A stretch of DNA of 64,000 nucleotides, taken from assembly GCA_025517485.1 (NCBI GenBank), contig JAOPKB010000007.1, positions 1 through 64,000 on the forward strand, read 5' to 3'. Both the position numbers and the translations under genes were made by a program. Shown here in pieces: positions 1 through 8,821 of this stretch. The DNA comes from Natronoglomus mannanivorans. Lineage in GTDB: Archaea > Halobacteriota > Halobacteria > Halobacteriales > Natrialbaceae. Every line of letters starts with the position of its first letter. The stretch's first letter is position 1. The notes under the pieces are model-generated. The model worked only from the letters and a program-made list of their open reading frames with translations. It searched no databases and had not been told where the DNA came from.

Positions 1-136
1 CTCAACGAGCGAGCCACGGCAGTCGTGGCGAGCGAGTAGGGTGGGGTAGTTCACGCGACTCAGTTTCAGGGACAGTCCGAATACAATTACTCCGCTACTG
101 GGACAAGATGGTCGCTCGAAGACGAGAAGAGGAGAA
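1..136. other. left-edge non-coding stretch
   Basis: No convincing gene is seen. The stretch lies downstream of the first permease gene (minus strand) and holds a small palindrome, gccac/gtggc, near positions 14-30. A sugar-binding protein gene for the adjacent importer would have to lie further left or elsewhere. Confidence 0.4.
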
Positions 137-1120
137 TCAATCCGCGACGGCCGCGACCATCCCGCGCTTGTAGTACCGCTCGAGCACCAGGAACAGGATC
201 ACCGGGACAGCCATCGTCATAATCGAGCCGGCGGCGATCATCCCCCACTCGACTTGCACGCGCCCGCGCATCAGCGGGAGGACCTGCGGGGCGAGGTAGA
301 GTTCCGGTGAGCGCATGAACACCAGCGGGAAGAAGAAGGCGTTCCAGACCCAGGTGAACTGAATGACTGCCACCGACACAAGCGCAGGCGTCGAGAGCGG
401 GAGAATGATCGTCCGGAAGATCTGATACCGCGAGGCGCCGTCGATACGCGCGGCCTCCTCGAGTTCCTCCGGGATGCCGAGCAGGTAGTTCCGAAGGAAC
501 AGCACGACCCACCCGAGTCCCCAGCCGATGTGGATCAGTATCAGCCCCATGTACGTGTCGAACAGCCCGATCTCCTGGAGGGAGTTGTAGTTGCCCATCG
601 CGACGAGTTCCGGCGGTGCAGCCATGACGAGTAGGATCAGGAAGAACAGCGTCGTCTTTAGCGGGAACTCGAACCGTGCGAAGGGGTACGCCGCCATCAC
701 GCCGAGGAGCATTACGACCAGCACCGCCGGGATCGTGACGATGAACGTGTTACGTAGCGCTCGCCCCATCGGGGCGGTGCTGTAGTTCCACGCCTGGTAG
801 TAGTTCTCGAGCGTGATCGTCATTCCCTCGACGTGCCACCAGCCGCCGATGATCTCCGAGAGGGGGCGCAGCGACGCCATGAACAGGCCGATGAAGGGGA
901 CGATCCAGAGGACGGCGACGGTGATCGCGACGACGTACGTGAGCGCCCGTCGCTTCGTGGGGACGGCGTCGACGAGTCGCGTCTGCCACGTGCGATCGGT
1001 CGTCGGTGCCGTCTCGGGTATCTCTTTGACCGACAGGTATCGGCCGCCGTCGGGCTGTGCTTCAGTGTCGTCGTCACGGTCGGTCCCGGCACGGGATTGG
1101 GGGGAGTCGTCTTCGGTCAT
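137..1120 (-). CDS. carbohydrate ABC transporter permease (MalG-like, CUT1 type)
   Basis: Inner-membrane permease subunit of a sugar-type ABC importer, 327 aa. After a hydrophilic N-terminal tail of about 55 residues there are about six membrane segments, beginning with a helix around residues 58-80. The cytoplasmic coupling (EAA) loop is clear, EEAARIDGASRYQIFRTI with the following LP, and would contact the ATPase. It is the third gene of a minus-strand operon behind a second permease (6-base gap) and the ATPase. The length and loop are typical of MalG/UgpE-class proteins. The substrate cannot be read from the sequence; the secreted pectinases and glucanases elsewhere in the window make a plant oligosaccharide plausible, but that is inference. 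Confidence 0.9.
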   Translation of the reverse strand: MTEDDSPQSRAGTDRDDDTEAQPDGGRYLSVKEIPETAPTTDRTWQTRLVDAVPTKRRALTYVVAITVAVLWIVPFIGLFMASLRPLSEIIGGWWHVEGMTITLENYYQAWNYSTAPMGRALRNTFIVTIPAVLVVMLLGVMAAYPFARFEFPLKTTLFFLILLVMAAPPELVAMGNYNSLQEIGLFDTYMGLILIHIGWGLGWVVLFLRNYLLGIPEELEEAARIDGASRYQIFRTIILPLSTPALVSVAVIQFTWVWNAFFFPLVFMRSPELYLAPQVLPLMRGRVQVEWGMIAAGSIMTMAVPVILFLVLERYYKRGMVAAVAD

Positions 1121-1126
1121 GTGTGA

Positions 1127-2086
1127 TCAGTTCATTCGAGCGATGTACAGCGCGAGCGGGGCGACGATGAACAGTTGAATCAGCGCGACGACCATCGCCA
1201 TCCCGTAGTCGATTTCCGGCCGGAACGCGGCCCGATACACCTCGATACCCAGCACCGAGTACGCGTGATTCGGCCCGCCTGCAGCGCCCCCGGCGGCGTA
1301 GACGATGTCGAACATCCGCATCACCCAGATGATCCCCATGATGACGACCACGGCTGTCACCGGCTTGACCAGCGGCCAGACGATGTCCCAGAACCGTTGC
1401 CACGCGTTGGCGCCGTCGACTTTGGCCGACTCGATCAGGGACGGATCGATGGCCGACAGCGCCGAACTGTACAGCAACATGCTGAATCCGGTGTGAACCC
1501 AGATTCCACCCGCGATGAGGGCGTAGATCGCAACCTGTGGAGATTGCGTCCAGTTTCGGACCCATTGTTCCTGTCCCACCACCCGGAGCAACTCGTTGAA
1601 GATCCCGGCCTGGGGGTCGTAGATGAACATGAGGACCAGTCCGATGACGATCGGCGGGACGGTAAAGCCCGCGAACACCATCGAGCGGAGGATTCGCCGC
1701 CCTTTCAGGTCGGCGAACAGCAACGCCAGTGCGAGCCCGAAGAACGTGCTCGCGGGCACGTGAAGGACGACCCAGAGGAGGTTGTGCGTGAGCGCCCCCA
1801 TCGGATACCGCAACTCCTGCATATTCGCCCAATGGACGATGAGAGGATCGGTCAGCGAGCGAACCCAGTTGTCCAGCCCGACGAAGTTCTCCATCGTAAA
1901 CGTGTCCCACGCGTAGAAACTCCCGATCGCCGAGTAGACGATCGGCCCGACGGAGAAAATTCCGAAGAGGGTCAACCCGGGAATCAGGAACACCGCTATC
2001 GCGACCGCCTTCTCGCGGTCCACGCCTGTGTCTACGTCCCGGTCGCGGTCGACGGTGAGGGAATCGATGTGATCTCGTAAGCTCAT
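1127..2086 (-). CDS. carbohydrate ABC transporter permease (MalF-like, CUT1 type)
   Basis: Second permease subunit of the importer, 319 aa with about six membrane helices (the first at residues 29-52). The EAA coupling motif reads ESAKVDGANAWQRFWDI and is followed by the usual WPLVKP. It lies between the ATPase gene (28 bases upstream) and the MalG-like gene (6 bases downstream), so the three are surely co-transcribed. The long periplasmic insertion of enteric MalF is absent, as in most archaeal and Gram-positive homologues. The start is an ATG that begins a charged N-terminus of about 25 residues before the first helix. Substrate unknown. Confidence 0.9.
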   Translation of the reverse strand: MSLRDHIDSLTVDRDRDVDTGVDREKAVAIAVFLIPGLTLFGIFSVGPIVYSAIGSFYAWDTFTMENFVGLDNWVRSLTDPLIVHWANMQELRYPMGALTHNLLWVVLHVPASTFFGLALALLFADLKGRRILRSMVFAGFTVPPIVIGLVLMFIYDPQAGIFNELLRVVGQEQWVRNWTQSPQVAIYALIAGGIWVHTGFSMLLYSSALSAIDPSLIESAKVDGANAWQRFWDIVWPLVKPVTAVVVIMGIIWVMRMFDIVYAAGGAAGGPNHAYSVLGIEVYRAAFRPEIDYGMAMVVALIQLFIVAPLALYIARMN

Positions 2087-2114
2087 GGAATCACCTGTCT
2101 CTCGGTTTCGTCGT

Positions 2115-3260
2115 TCAGGCGACCAGCTCGCCGTTGTCGTCGTACAGGTAGGCGTCGTCGTCGTCGAACGTCAGGTAGATTCGGTCGCCCCGCGAGACGA
2201 GCCCGTCCGACATTTTCGCGTTCACGATCTGGTCGTTGACGGAGACGTTAACGAGGATGTACTCGCCCATCGGCTCGACGGTGTCGACCGTTCCCTCGAT
2301 CGCGTTTCCAGACGTCGGCCGCGTCGTGGAGACGCCGAGGTCTTCCGGCCGAACGCCGAGTTCGACGTCACCGCGTGCGTCTGTCGTCAACACGCTGGCC
2401 GCACTCGCGTCGTCCTGGCCCCGCCCTCCGCCCTCCGCTTCCACGGCGGCTTCCTCGCTCATCACGCCGTCCAGCTCGACGGTTCCCGCCTCGCCGATGT
2501 CGATCGATCCGTTTCGGCGGGTCCCTCGAAACAGGTTCATCGGCGGCGATCCGATGAACCGGGCGACCCACGCCGTCCGGGGCCGTTCGTACAGCTCGAG
2601 CGGCGGTGCGAGCTGCTGGATCGTCCCCTGGTTCATGACCGCGACCGTATCGGCCATCCCCATCGCCTCCTCCTGGTTGTGGGTCACGTAGACCGTCGTG
2701 ATGTCGAGCTCGTTCTGGAGGCGTTTCAACTCGATCCGCATCTCCTGGCGAAGCTTCGCGTCCAGGTTCGACAGCGGCTCGTCGAGCAAGAACACCGACG
2801 GCTCCCTGATGATGGCGCGCGCGAGCGCTACTCGTTGGCGCTGGCCACCGCTCAGCGCTCCCGGTTTCTTGTCGACCTGATCTTCGATGTGGAGCAACTC
2901 CGTCACCTCCTCGATCTTCCGGTCTCGATTGTCGGGCGGTACCCCGCGGACCTTCAACGGATAGCCGATGTTCTGGGCGACTGTCATGTGCGGATACAGC
3001 GCGTAGTTCTGGAAGACCATCGCCACGTTCCGGTCGCTGGGCGAGCGCCCGTCGACCCGCTCGTCGCCGAAGTAGATCGCCCCCTCCGAGGGCTGCTCGA
3101 GCCCCGCGATGAGCCGTAGCGCCGTCGTCTTCCCACAGCCCGAGGGCCCCAGCATGACGAGAAACTCCCCGTCGTCGACCTCGAGATTCAGACGGTAGTT
3201 CGCGACGGTATTTCCCCCATCGAAGTACTTGCTCACGTCTTTCATGGAAATAGATGTCAT
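2115..3260 (-). CDS. ABC transporter ATP-binding protein (MalK/UgpC type)
   Basis: ATPase driving the importer, 381 aa. Walker A GPSGCGKT is at residues 38-45, the LSGGQ signature at 136-140 and Walker B VFLLDE at 156-161, followed by SNLDAKLR, typical of the MalK class. The C-terminal third is the extended regulatory/TOBE region of CUT1 ATPases, here with an acidic insertion around residues 275-300. First gene of the operon. Two in-frame ATGs are possible (3260 and 3245). An AT-rich tract at about 3256-3266 overlaps the first one, so the shorter start may be the real one if that tract is the TATA box. Confidence 0.92.
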   Translation of the reverse strand: MTSISMKDVSKYFDGGNTVANYRLNLEVDDGEFLVMLGPSGCGKTTALRLIAGLEQPSEGAIYFGDERVDGRSPSDRNVAMVFQNYALYPHMTVAQNIGYPLKVRGVPPDNRDRKIEEVTELLHIEDQVDKKPGALSGGQRQRVALARAIIREPSVFLLDEPLSNLDAKLRQEMRIELKRLQNELDITTVYVTHNQEEAMGMADTVAVMNQGTIQQLAPPLELYERPRTAWVARFIGSPPMNLFRGTRRNGSIDIGEAGTVELDGVMSEEAAVEAEGGGRGQDDASAASVLTTDARGDVELGVRPEDLGVSTTRPTSGNAIEGTVDTVEPMGEYILVNVSVNDQIVNAKMSDGLVSRGDRIYLTFDDDDAYLYDDNGELVA

Positions 3261-3698
3261 ATATTACAACAACGCCGGATTCACCCATTAATCCCGGCCA
3301 CACCGCCTGATTTGCTGATATGTGTCGGGACCGTTCGCCGCTCGCGGTGGGGTTCGACTCTCGCTTTCTGTCGTCGGCCGCGCGAACGGATTCCGTCGTC
3401 TCCCGTCTCGTCTCTCTTCGACGGCCAGACGGCCGTTCGAGCGGTTCGACGTCTCGTTTCGTTGTCCCGTTCCCAGTGGTCACGTTCGAATACGACCCGG
3501 ACCCGGGCGATGCGTCGCGCTATCCGGAGCTAATCGAACCGGCCGAAAATCCCCTGTTTCACGTACTGAACGTCGATCGTCCGACTGCACGAACACCGTC
3601 GAGGATCGCTGCAGAACCTCGAGTCGGTTCGTTTCGAGGACGGGCCGCATCGGACGACCGGCGACGCGTCTCGATCGTGGATTCCACCCGAGCGTGTC
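3261..3698. other. intergenic, importer operon upstream region
   Basis: About 440 bases between the start of the importer operon (leftward) and the end of the next leftward gene. The side near 3260-3290 is AT-rich (atatatt) and must carry the importer promoter. The open frames here have no haloarchaeal protein character and nothing recognisable. Confidence 0.4.
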
Positions 3699-4265
3699 TC
3701 ACTCGTTTACCGAGACACCATCGGTGTCGACGGTGTCCGTGTACTGCTCTATCTTCGTGGTCGTTCGGGTCTGGGATTCGTCGTAGGACGCGCCCAGCGC
3801 GATGAGGAACCCGATCATCGCGGTTATGAGTGCAACGGTGCCGACGGCCACGATGGCGATCGAGAACACCGCTCCGGCGAGGACCTGTGCCGAAGTCAGC
3901 AGCGATACCGTCGTCACGGCTCCGATGAGTGCGAGCAAGCGGCCGAATCGACCGGTGTCGAACGTGCTCTCGGTATCGGTGTCGGTCCCAGTTCCTGTCC
4001 CGGTCTCGGTGTCGGTGTCAAGCAGTTCGTTCACGACACCGCTGTACTCGTCGTCGGTCGCGACGTTCCCGAGCGAGTGGATCGACTGTGCGATCCACAA
4101 TCCGGCGGTGAGGTTGAGCAGTGCAACGAACGAGACCGTCCCCAGCTCTCCACCGACGAACAGCCCCGCCAGAATCGCACCGACGAACGTGACAGCCATG
4201 ACCGCGTGGATCACCAGCGATCGGGTTCCGAAGTCTTCCAGACGAGTTAGGTGTGTGAATGTCAT
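3699..4265 (-). CDS. four-helix membrane protein, unknown function
   Basis: Not recognised. From the ATG at 4265 the product is 188 aa with four predicted membrane helices in two hairpins: the first pair before, and the second pair after, a hydrophilic acidic loop. That loop is rich in Thr, Asp and Gly (TDTETGTGTGTDTDTE), encoded by an imperfect hexanucleotide repeat at about 3968-4022. The C-terminus is polar (DESQTRTTTKIEQ). A longer frame reaches 4436 but would overlap the divergent SOUL gene and its extra N-terminus has no membrane or acidic character, so the shorter start is preferred. It is probably monocistronic, divergent from the SOUL gene. Confidence 0.7.
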   Translation of the reverse strand: MTFTHLTRLEDFGTRSLVIHAVMAVTFVGAILAGLFVGGELGTVSFVALLNLTAGLWIAQSIHSLGNVATDDEYSGVVNELLDTDTETGTGTGTDTDTESTFDTGRFGRLLALIGAVTTVSLLTSAQVLAGAVFSIAIVAVGTVALITAMIGFLIALGASYDESQTRTTTKIEQYTDTVDTDGVSVNE

Positions 4266-4416
4266 ACCATATAGTGGCTTCCACGGCATATCTCGATCGT
4301 CCCTTACTATCGCAACTTCGTTCAGGAAACCCGGAACGAACTGAACGCGGTCGGTACTGTGGTTCGGCGTTCGTGCCGGAGGAAGGGTTAGGCCCGTGCT
4401 TCCCGAATTGCTACGT

Positions 4417-5109
4417 ATGGTCCGTTCATCTACCATCGCCCTCGGCGTTGCGGGAAGTGTCGTCGCTGCCGTGAGTGCCTGGAACCTCTATCAGCGTCGG
4501 ACGACCGCAACCGTCCCGTACGAGACCGTCGCAACGGTCGGCGACGTCGAACTCCGTCGGTATCCGTCGACGGTCCTCGTCCGGACGGACGCCTCGTCCG
4601 AGCGGGAGGCGTTCGGCCGCCTGTTCCGATACATCACCGGCGCAAACGTCGGTGACGAGCGGATTTCGATGACCGCACCCGTCGAAGTCGATGGACGCGG
4701 ACCGCCAGTTGGAACGAGTGTACCCGCCGAACCGACGACTCGAGGGGAGCGAATCCCGATGACTGCGCCGGTCGAAATCGAAACAGGTCGTACCGAGTCG
4801 GCGGTCCGAATGGCGTTTTATCTTCCCGCAGCGTACGACATCGACTCGGCTCCGGAACCGACCGAGGCCGATCTCGAGCTCGTTTCCGTTCCGAAGCGAA
4901 CGCTCGCTGTCCGTCGGTTCTCCTGGCGTCCCACCGACGATCGCGTCGCCCGCGAGAGCGAACGACTGCTGGAGGCTCTCGAACGGGCAGCGGTCCCCGT
5001 CGGTGGAGAGCCGTTCTTTCTGGGATACGACGCTCCGTGGACGCTTCCCTTCCTTCGGCGGAACGAAGTCGCCGTCGAAGTCGAAGCCGAATCGTACCGA
5101 GACCGGTAA
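4417..5109 (+). CDS. SOUL heme-binding family protein, membrane-anchored
   Basis: 230 aa. A hydrophobic N-terminal segment (residues 5-20) probably anchors the protein, with the soluble domain following. The SOUL signature is present: the YETVATVGDVELRRYP opening typical of the family, and two copies of the MTAPVE motif near residues 82 and 113. SOUL proteins bind haem or related tetrapyrroles in some members, but the physiological role in archaea is not established. The ATG at 4417 is chosen over the GTG at 4396. The TATA-like gggtta around 4385-4390 suggests a nearly leaderless transcript. Divergent from the four-helix membrane protein gene. Confidence 0.85.
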   Translation: MVRSSTIALGVAGSVVAAVSAWNLYQRRTTATVPYETVATVGDVELRRYPSTVLVRTDASSEREAFGRLFRYITGANVGDERISMTAPVEVDGRGPPVGTSVPAEPTTRGERIPMTAPVEIETGRTESAVRMAFYLPAAYDIDSAPEPTEADLELVSVPKRTLAVRRFSWRPTDDRVARESERLLEALERAAVPVGGEPFFLGYDAPWTLPFLRRNEVAVEVEAESYRDR

Positions 5110-5118
5110 CACAGGAAC

Positions 5119-5152
5119 GCGAACTCGAACTCGAACTCGAACGCGAACGCGA
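5119..5152. repeat. hexanucleotide microsatellite (actcga)n
   Basis: Four to five near-perfect copies of actcga followed by two variant copies (acgcga), lying between the stop of the SOUL gene and the stop of the convergent membrane-protein gene. The same hexamer recurs inside the histidine kinase gene near 55.17-55.20 kb. Confidence 0.8.
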
Positions 5153-5170
5153 GGAGTTCACTCCTCACTC

Positions 5171-6202
5171 TCAGACCGAGCGAGCGATCAGCATCTCGGA
5201 CAGTACCCTGATACCAGACACGGTGACACAGGAGACGAACGCGACCGTCCCGAGTTTCCCGCCGGCTCCGACGAAGGCGGGGGTCACTACGATGAAGACG
5301 AGTCCGCACAGACAGCCGGCAAGTGCGACGTGGGCCTCGCCCCGTAATCGACCGGTCGACGACATCCCGACGAACGATGCACAGAACGCGACGGCGGCCA
5401 CTGTTTCGCCAAGCTCCGGGAGGAGGGTTGGGAACGCGATCCCCGCGACGAGCCCGACGAACGCGGATCCGACGACCGCTCCGAGTTCGAGGCGGACGCT
5501 CAGGACGACGGTCGAAACGGCCCCGACGACTGCCGCCGGAACGACGACGCGTGCGCTGTCCCATTGCAGTGCGCTCTCGACGCCGTAGTCGACACCTGCC
5601 AGTACGACCGCTGTCGCACAGCCGAACAGCGCGATTGTGCCGAGCTTTCCGCCCATTCCGACGAACGTCCCCCGTGTCGCGACGTAGGCGAGGCCGGCGA
5701 CGAGCCCCGCTCCCACGAGATACGCCGCGGACGGGAACAGTGTCGGCGACGTCATGCCGACGAACGACCCGCAGTAGACCGGGCCGTCGAGGTCGTCTGC
5801 ACCGAGTCCGGCGACGAGTCCGACGAACGCGGAGCCGAGTACCGGTCCAAGACCGGCGTGGACGCTCAGCACGTACGCGAACAGAGCGCCGGCGACGACT
5901 GCGAGCACGTCGACTACGTCAGCGCGGTCGAACTCGGCGGCGTCCACGTGCAGTCGCCCGAGCGCTCGCTCGCGTTCTGCCACCGCGGCGAGTCCGCCGG
6001 CGAGAGCGATTCCGATTCCAACCTCGAGGCCGACGATCCCAGCCGAAGCGTCTCTCGGTGCGAGCAAGGCGCTTCCGAGCAAGGCGACAGGTGTCAATAG
6101 CAAGGCGACGTATCCGCAGCCTCGAACCAGCCCGTACACGAGTCCCAGTCGGCAGGAGCTCCACGAGAGGGTTGCGATTCCAGTCAGGGGCTCACTATTC
6201 AC
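5171..6202 (-). CDS. polytopic membrane protein with internal duplication, unknown
   Basis: Not recognised. From the GTG at 6202 it is 343 aa, almost entirely hydrophobic, with roughly ten membrane segments. The C-terminal two thirds consist of two homologous units about 120 residues long. Each starts GSAFVGLVAG (about residues 121 and 242), continues with an SFVGM motif, and ends with a Gly-rich segment, FVGMGGKLGT in the first and FVGAGGKLGT in the second. The frame remains open upstream to 6511 but overlaps the 3' end of the PQQ gene and loses membrane character, so an internal start is likely; another GTG lies at 6139. The FVGMGGK-type loops may line a pore or active site, but no transport function can be assigned. 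Confidence 0.7.
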   Translation of the reverse strand: MNSEPLTGIATLSWSSCRLGLVYGLVRGCGYVALLLTPVALLGSALLAPRDASAGIVGLEVGIGIALAGGLAAVAERERALGRLHVDAAEFDRADVVDVLAVVAGALFAYVLSVHAGLGPVLGSAFVGLVAGLGADDLDGPVYCGSFVGMTSPTLFPSAAYLVGAGLVAGLAYVATRGTFVGMGGKLGTIALFGCATAVVLAGVDYGVESALQWDSARVVVPAAVVGAVSTVVLSVRLELGAVVGSAFVGLVAGIAFPTLLPELGETVAAVAFCASFVGMSSTGRLRGEAHVALAGCLCGLVFIVVTPAFVGAGGKLGTVAFVSCVTVSGIRVLSEMLIARSV

Positions 6203-6399
6203 TTCTCGAGTGAGATATTGCGGCGTCGAACCGACCGTCAACTGGACTCTGATGCTCGTACTGGTCGTCCTCGAGGAATCTGAACTCGGCCGTCGACCAC
6301 CGACCGTCGCCGTTTCGGTCACGATTCGTGTCGAGTTCCACAGCGGGTTCCGAGTACGGGATCGGAGGCCACTCGCCGATCCGACGTCGTCGCAGGTGT

Positions 6400-7932
6400 T
6401 CACTCGTCCGCTGTCAGCGCGCGCAACGGCCCGTTCGGCTCGTTGAAATAAGCGACGCCGTCCGCCATTGCCAGCGACCCCGGAACGCCCGACGGGACGT
6501 TCGTCGACCACAGTTCCTCGCCCGTTTCCGTATCGAACCCGTAGAGCGTGCCCATCTCACTGACGACGACCAGCACGCCGTCCGACGCCGACGGCGGGCC
6601 GAGCACGCCGTCGGTCCCTCCGGACTCCCACTCGACGTCGCCGTTCGCGGCATCGATCGAGACCATTCGGTAGTCACCGGAACGTTGTGCGTACACCGAT
6701 CCGTTCCCGACGCAGATCCGTCCCGCCTGGAACGGCCCGGGCGCGAACCAGCGCGTCCGCCCTTCGGCCAGATCGAGTGCGATCAACTGGGAGTCGGTGA
6801 GCGCGAAGACGGTGTCGAAGGCGACGGCCGCGGCGGTGATCGGTTCGGCCCCGGAGACCGCCCATCGGACCGTCCCCTCCTCGGCGTCGATTGCGCGAAG
6901 CGGATCGCCACCCGAGACGACGACACCGTCGGCGACCGGCGGCGGCCCCGTCAGTGATCCTCCGGTATCTGCCGTCCAGAGTTCCTCTCCCGAGGCCACG
7001 TCGATCGCGTGGAGCTGGCCGTTCGACGTATAGACTCGACTGTCGGCGATGGTCGGGCTTCCATCCCAGATGTCGCCACCGGAGGGGACGGTCCAGCGGA
7101 CCTCCCCGGTATCTGCCTCGAGAGCGCGGAAATCCTCCGGCGTGCCGAACGCGACGATGTCCTCGCCGGCAGCGAGGGTGCTGGTTCGTACGGGCCCGTC
7201 GTGGACCCACTGCTCGCCTCCGTCTGCGACGGACAGCGCCCGGACATCGCGACCGGTGACGACAGTTCCGTCCGCGAAGACCGGCCCCGACGCACGGTGG
7301 GCGTACTCCACATCCGACGCAGTCCAGGCCGACGTCGGTGCAGCGCGAGGCGCCTTCGTCCCCGGATTGAAAGCGCTCGCGCCCGAATCGTACGCGACAC
7401 CCGGCCACGCGTTCCCGCCGTCGATCGCGGACCGATCGGACGGCGTCACGAGTCCCGGGTAGTCCTCGCTGATCTCGACGTTCTCGAAGTGTGCCTCGAA
7501 GCGAAACTCCCCCTCCTCCGGACTGTCGACGCCGTCGCCTCCGAGGAATTGCGGCCGGAACACGAGGACGATCTCGCGCTCGAACCCGCCCGCCAGAAGT
7601 ATCGGTCGATCGCGGCCGATCAAGCCCTCGGCTTCCGTGTGTGACAACGCCACGACGAGGTCGGCCTGCCGGGCCTCCTCCCCGGTGTTCTCGACGGTCA
7701 GGGTGACTTCGACCGTCCGTTCGCCGGCTACGTGTTCGATCCCGTTTACCTGTAATGGCCCACTATCGCTGGACTCGTCGGGCGTCGTGGCGTCGTCGGC
7801 CTCGTCATCTACAGGTGATTCGGACTCATCATCGGCGTCGAGAAGCCCCAGACAGCCCGCCACTCCCCCGAACGAGACGACAGACCCCGCGAGACACTGG
7901 CGACGCGTTATCAGTGGTCGTTCGTTAGACAT
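6400..7932 (-). CDS. PQQ-like beta-propeller Tat lipoprotein
   Basis: 510 aa. The N-terminus has a Tat motif (ITRRQCLAG) and a lipobox (VAGC), so the protein is exported folded and lipid-anchored outside the cell. An acidic linker follows, then an immunoglobulin-like segment (about residues 60-150, VEVTLTVENTGEEARQADLVV). After that come about eight PQQ-type propeller blades, each ending in forms such as GEELWTADTG, GEVRWTVPS and GTVRWAVSG. Such propellers usually act as scaffolds (BamB-like) or enzymes. No dehydrogenase active-site motif was recognised, so a scaffold or surface role is more likely. The start is the ATG just before the Tat signal; the frame runs 186 bases further upstream without support. 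Confidence 0.88.
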   Translation of the reverse strand: MSNERPLITRRQCLAGSVVSFGGVAGCLGLLDADDESESPVDDEADDATTPDESSDSGPLQVNGIEHVAGERTVEVTLTVENTGEEARQADLVVALSHTEAEGLIGRDRPILLAGGFEREIVLVFRPQFLGGDGVDSPEEGEFRFEAHFENVEISEDYPGLVTPSDRSAIDGGNAWPGVAYDSGASAFNPGTKAPRAAPTSAWTASDVEYAHRASGPVFADGTVVTGRDVRALSVADGGEQWVHDGPVRTSTLAAGEDIVAFGTPEDFRALEADTGEVRWTVPSGGDIWDGSPTIADSRVYTSNGQLHAIDVASGEELWTADTGGSLTGPPPVADGVVVSGGDPLRAIDAEEGTVRWAVSGAEPITAAAVAFDTVFALTDSQLIALDLAEGRTRWFAPGPFQAGRICVGNGSVYAQRSGDYRMVSIDAANGDVEWESGGTDGVLGPPSASDGVLVVVSEMGTLYGFDTETGEELWSTNVPSGVPGSLAMADGVAYFNEPNGPLRALTADE

Positions 7933-7958
7933 GACCCTGACTGTGAATTTAACGCAAA

Positions 7959-7970
7959 TAAATCTATATA
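7959..7970 (-). promoter_or_regulatory. TATA-box candidate for the PQQ lipoprotein
   Basis: On the minus strand the AT-rich tatatagattta lies about 27-38 bases upstream of the ATG at 7932. That fits an archaeal TATA box with a leaderless or nearly leaderless transcript. Confidence 0.45.
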
Positions 7971-8013
7971 CTTGTACTATATTCATTCGAGAGTAAATCG
8001 CGTCAAAGCCGGA

Positions 8014-8090
8014 TACCGCCCTCCGGATTGCACATTCGTGGCTCACGAAGTTGTTCGCCACGAGAAGTGCCGCCTCCCAGCATTTGAAAC
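8014..8090. repeat. degenerate tRNA-Phe 3'-end fragments with palindrome
   Basis: Two decayed copies of the tRNA-Phe acceptor/T-arm sequence (read on plus as taccgccctccggatt at 8014-8029 and tgccgcctcccagcattt at 8068-8085) flank a palindrome. Its arms are tcgtggc (8036-8042) and gccacga (8057-8063) around the loop tcacgaagttgttc. The order matches the arrangement beside the functional tRNA-Phe at 9.76-9.89 kb. It is probably an ancient attachment-site duplicate marking the left boundary of the small element at 8.0-9.5 kb. Confidence 0.6.
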
Positions 8091-8107
8091 GTTTTATATA
8101 AATTAGG

Positions 8108-8143
8108 TGAAAACCCACGACTTCAGTCGTGGGAGGATGTCAC
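8108..8143 (+). repeat. orphan IS200/IS605-type right-end palindrome
   Basis: A palindrome at 8114-8133 (cccacgact / agtcgtggg around a short loop) is followed directly by aggatgtca. The TnpB element at 15.7-17.0 kb ends the same way (hairpin, then aggatgtca). There is no transposase next to it, so this is a solo end, a relic, or the end of a non-autonomous element. Confidence 0.6.
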
Positions 8144-8275
8144 TATTGCGACCAGCGAGCGCATCGATGGCTCCGAAAATTATCCGTTTCATGTTGGGGG
8201 AGCACTCGGTGTCGAATGGAACGCAATAATTTGCGGAGGAATAGCACTATTACGTTCGAGCGAATACTGTCACGT

Positions 8276-8821
8276 ATGTCACCCGAAGAGACGTCCAACG
8301 ACGAACCCGAGTGGGTAGGGACATGGAAGGAGCACGCGTCGGCGTTCGATCGGGTGAAGTCGGTCACCATGACACTCTCGGAGCCGCAGCCCGCCCCGTG
8401 GATTGCCGAGGAGGCTGTCGTCTCTCCGAATACGGCACGGGATCACCTGCACCGGCTCATTGATCTCGGCGTCGTAACGGTGACCGAGAACGACGGTACC
8501 CGTCGCTACTATCCGGACCCACTGTACACCCGACTTCGGGATGTTCGAGAGTTACTTCGAGAGATGACGAAGCAAGAACTTTCGGAGACGGCTGCCGAGT
8601 TGAAAAACGAAATGACGGTCTGGAAGGCGGAGTACGATGCCGATTCGCCAGATACATTGCGTGAACGAGCGGCTGCTGACGACGTTTCCGCCGAGGAAGC
8701 GTACGAGTTCGTACGGGTTGCGAGCGACTGGGAACTCGCCCAGTATCGGCTTTCGCTCGTGCAGGACGCCATCGAGAACTACGATATCTGGACGTCGGAC
8801 CCGTCGTCGATTACGGTATGA
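8276..8821 (+). CDS. winged-helix transcriptional regulator, haloarchaeal family
   Basis: 181 aa. A winged-helix DNA-binding domain spans about residues 10-85; WIAEEAVVSPNTARDHLHRL is the recognition helix-turn-helix and DGTRRYYPDP the wing. An alpha-helical acidic C-terminal half follows. It resembles the haloarchaeal DUF7342-type regulators common in accessory regions. The ATG overlaps nothing upstream; a longer reading from 8216 is possible. Its stop overlaps the next ATG by four bases (ATGA), so the two genes are translationally coupled. The pair sits between tRNA-Phe-like fragments and may regulate its own operon; the partner function is unknown. Confidence 0.8.
   Translation: MSPEETSNDEPEWVGTWKEHASAFDRVKSVTMTLSEPQPAPWIAEEAVVSPNTARDHLHRLIDLGVVTVTENDGTRRYYPDPLYTRLRDVRELLREMTKQELSETAAELKNEMTVWKAEYDADSPDTLRERAAADDVSAEEAYEFVRVASDWELAQYRLSLVQDAIENYDIWTSDPSSITV

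Noticed and set aside
4266..4436. Longer N-terminus for the four-helix membrane protein
   Set aside because: It would overlap the divergent SOUL gene start and adds polar residues with no family or membrane character.
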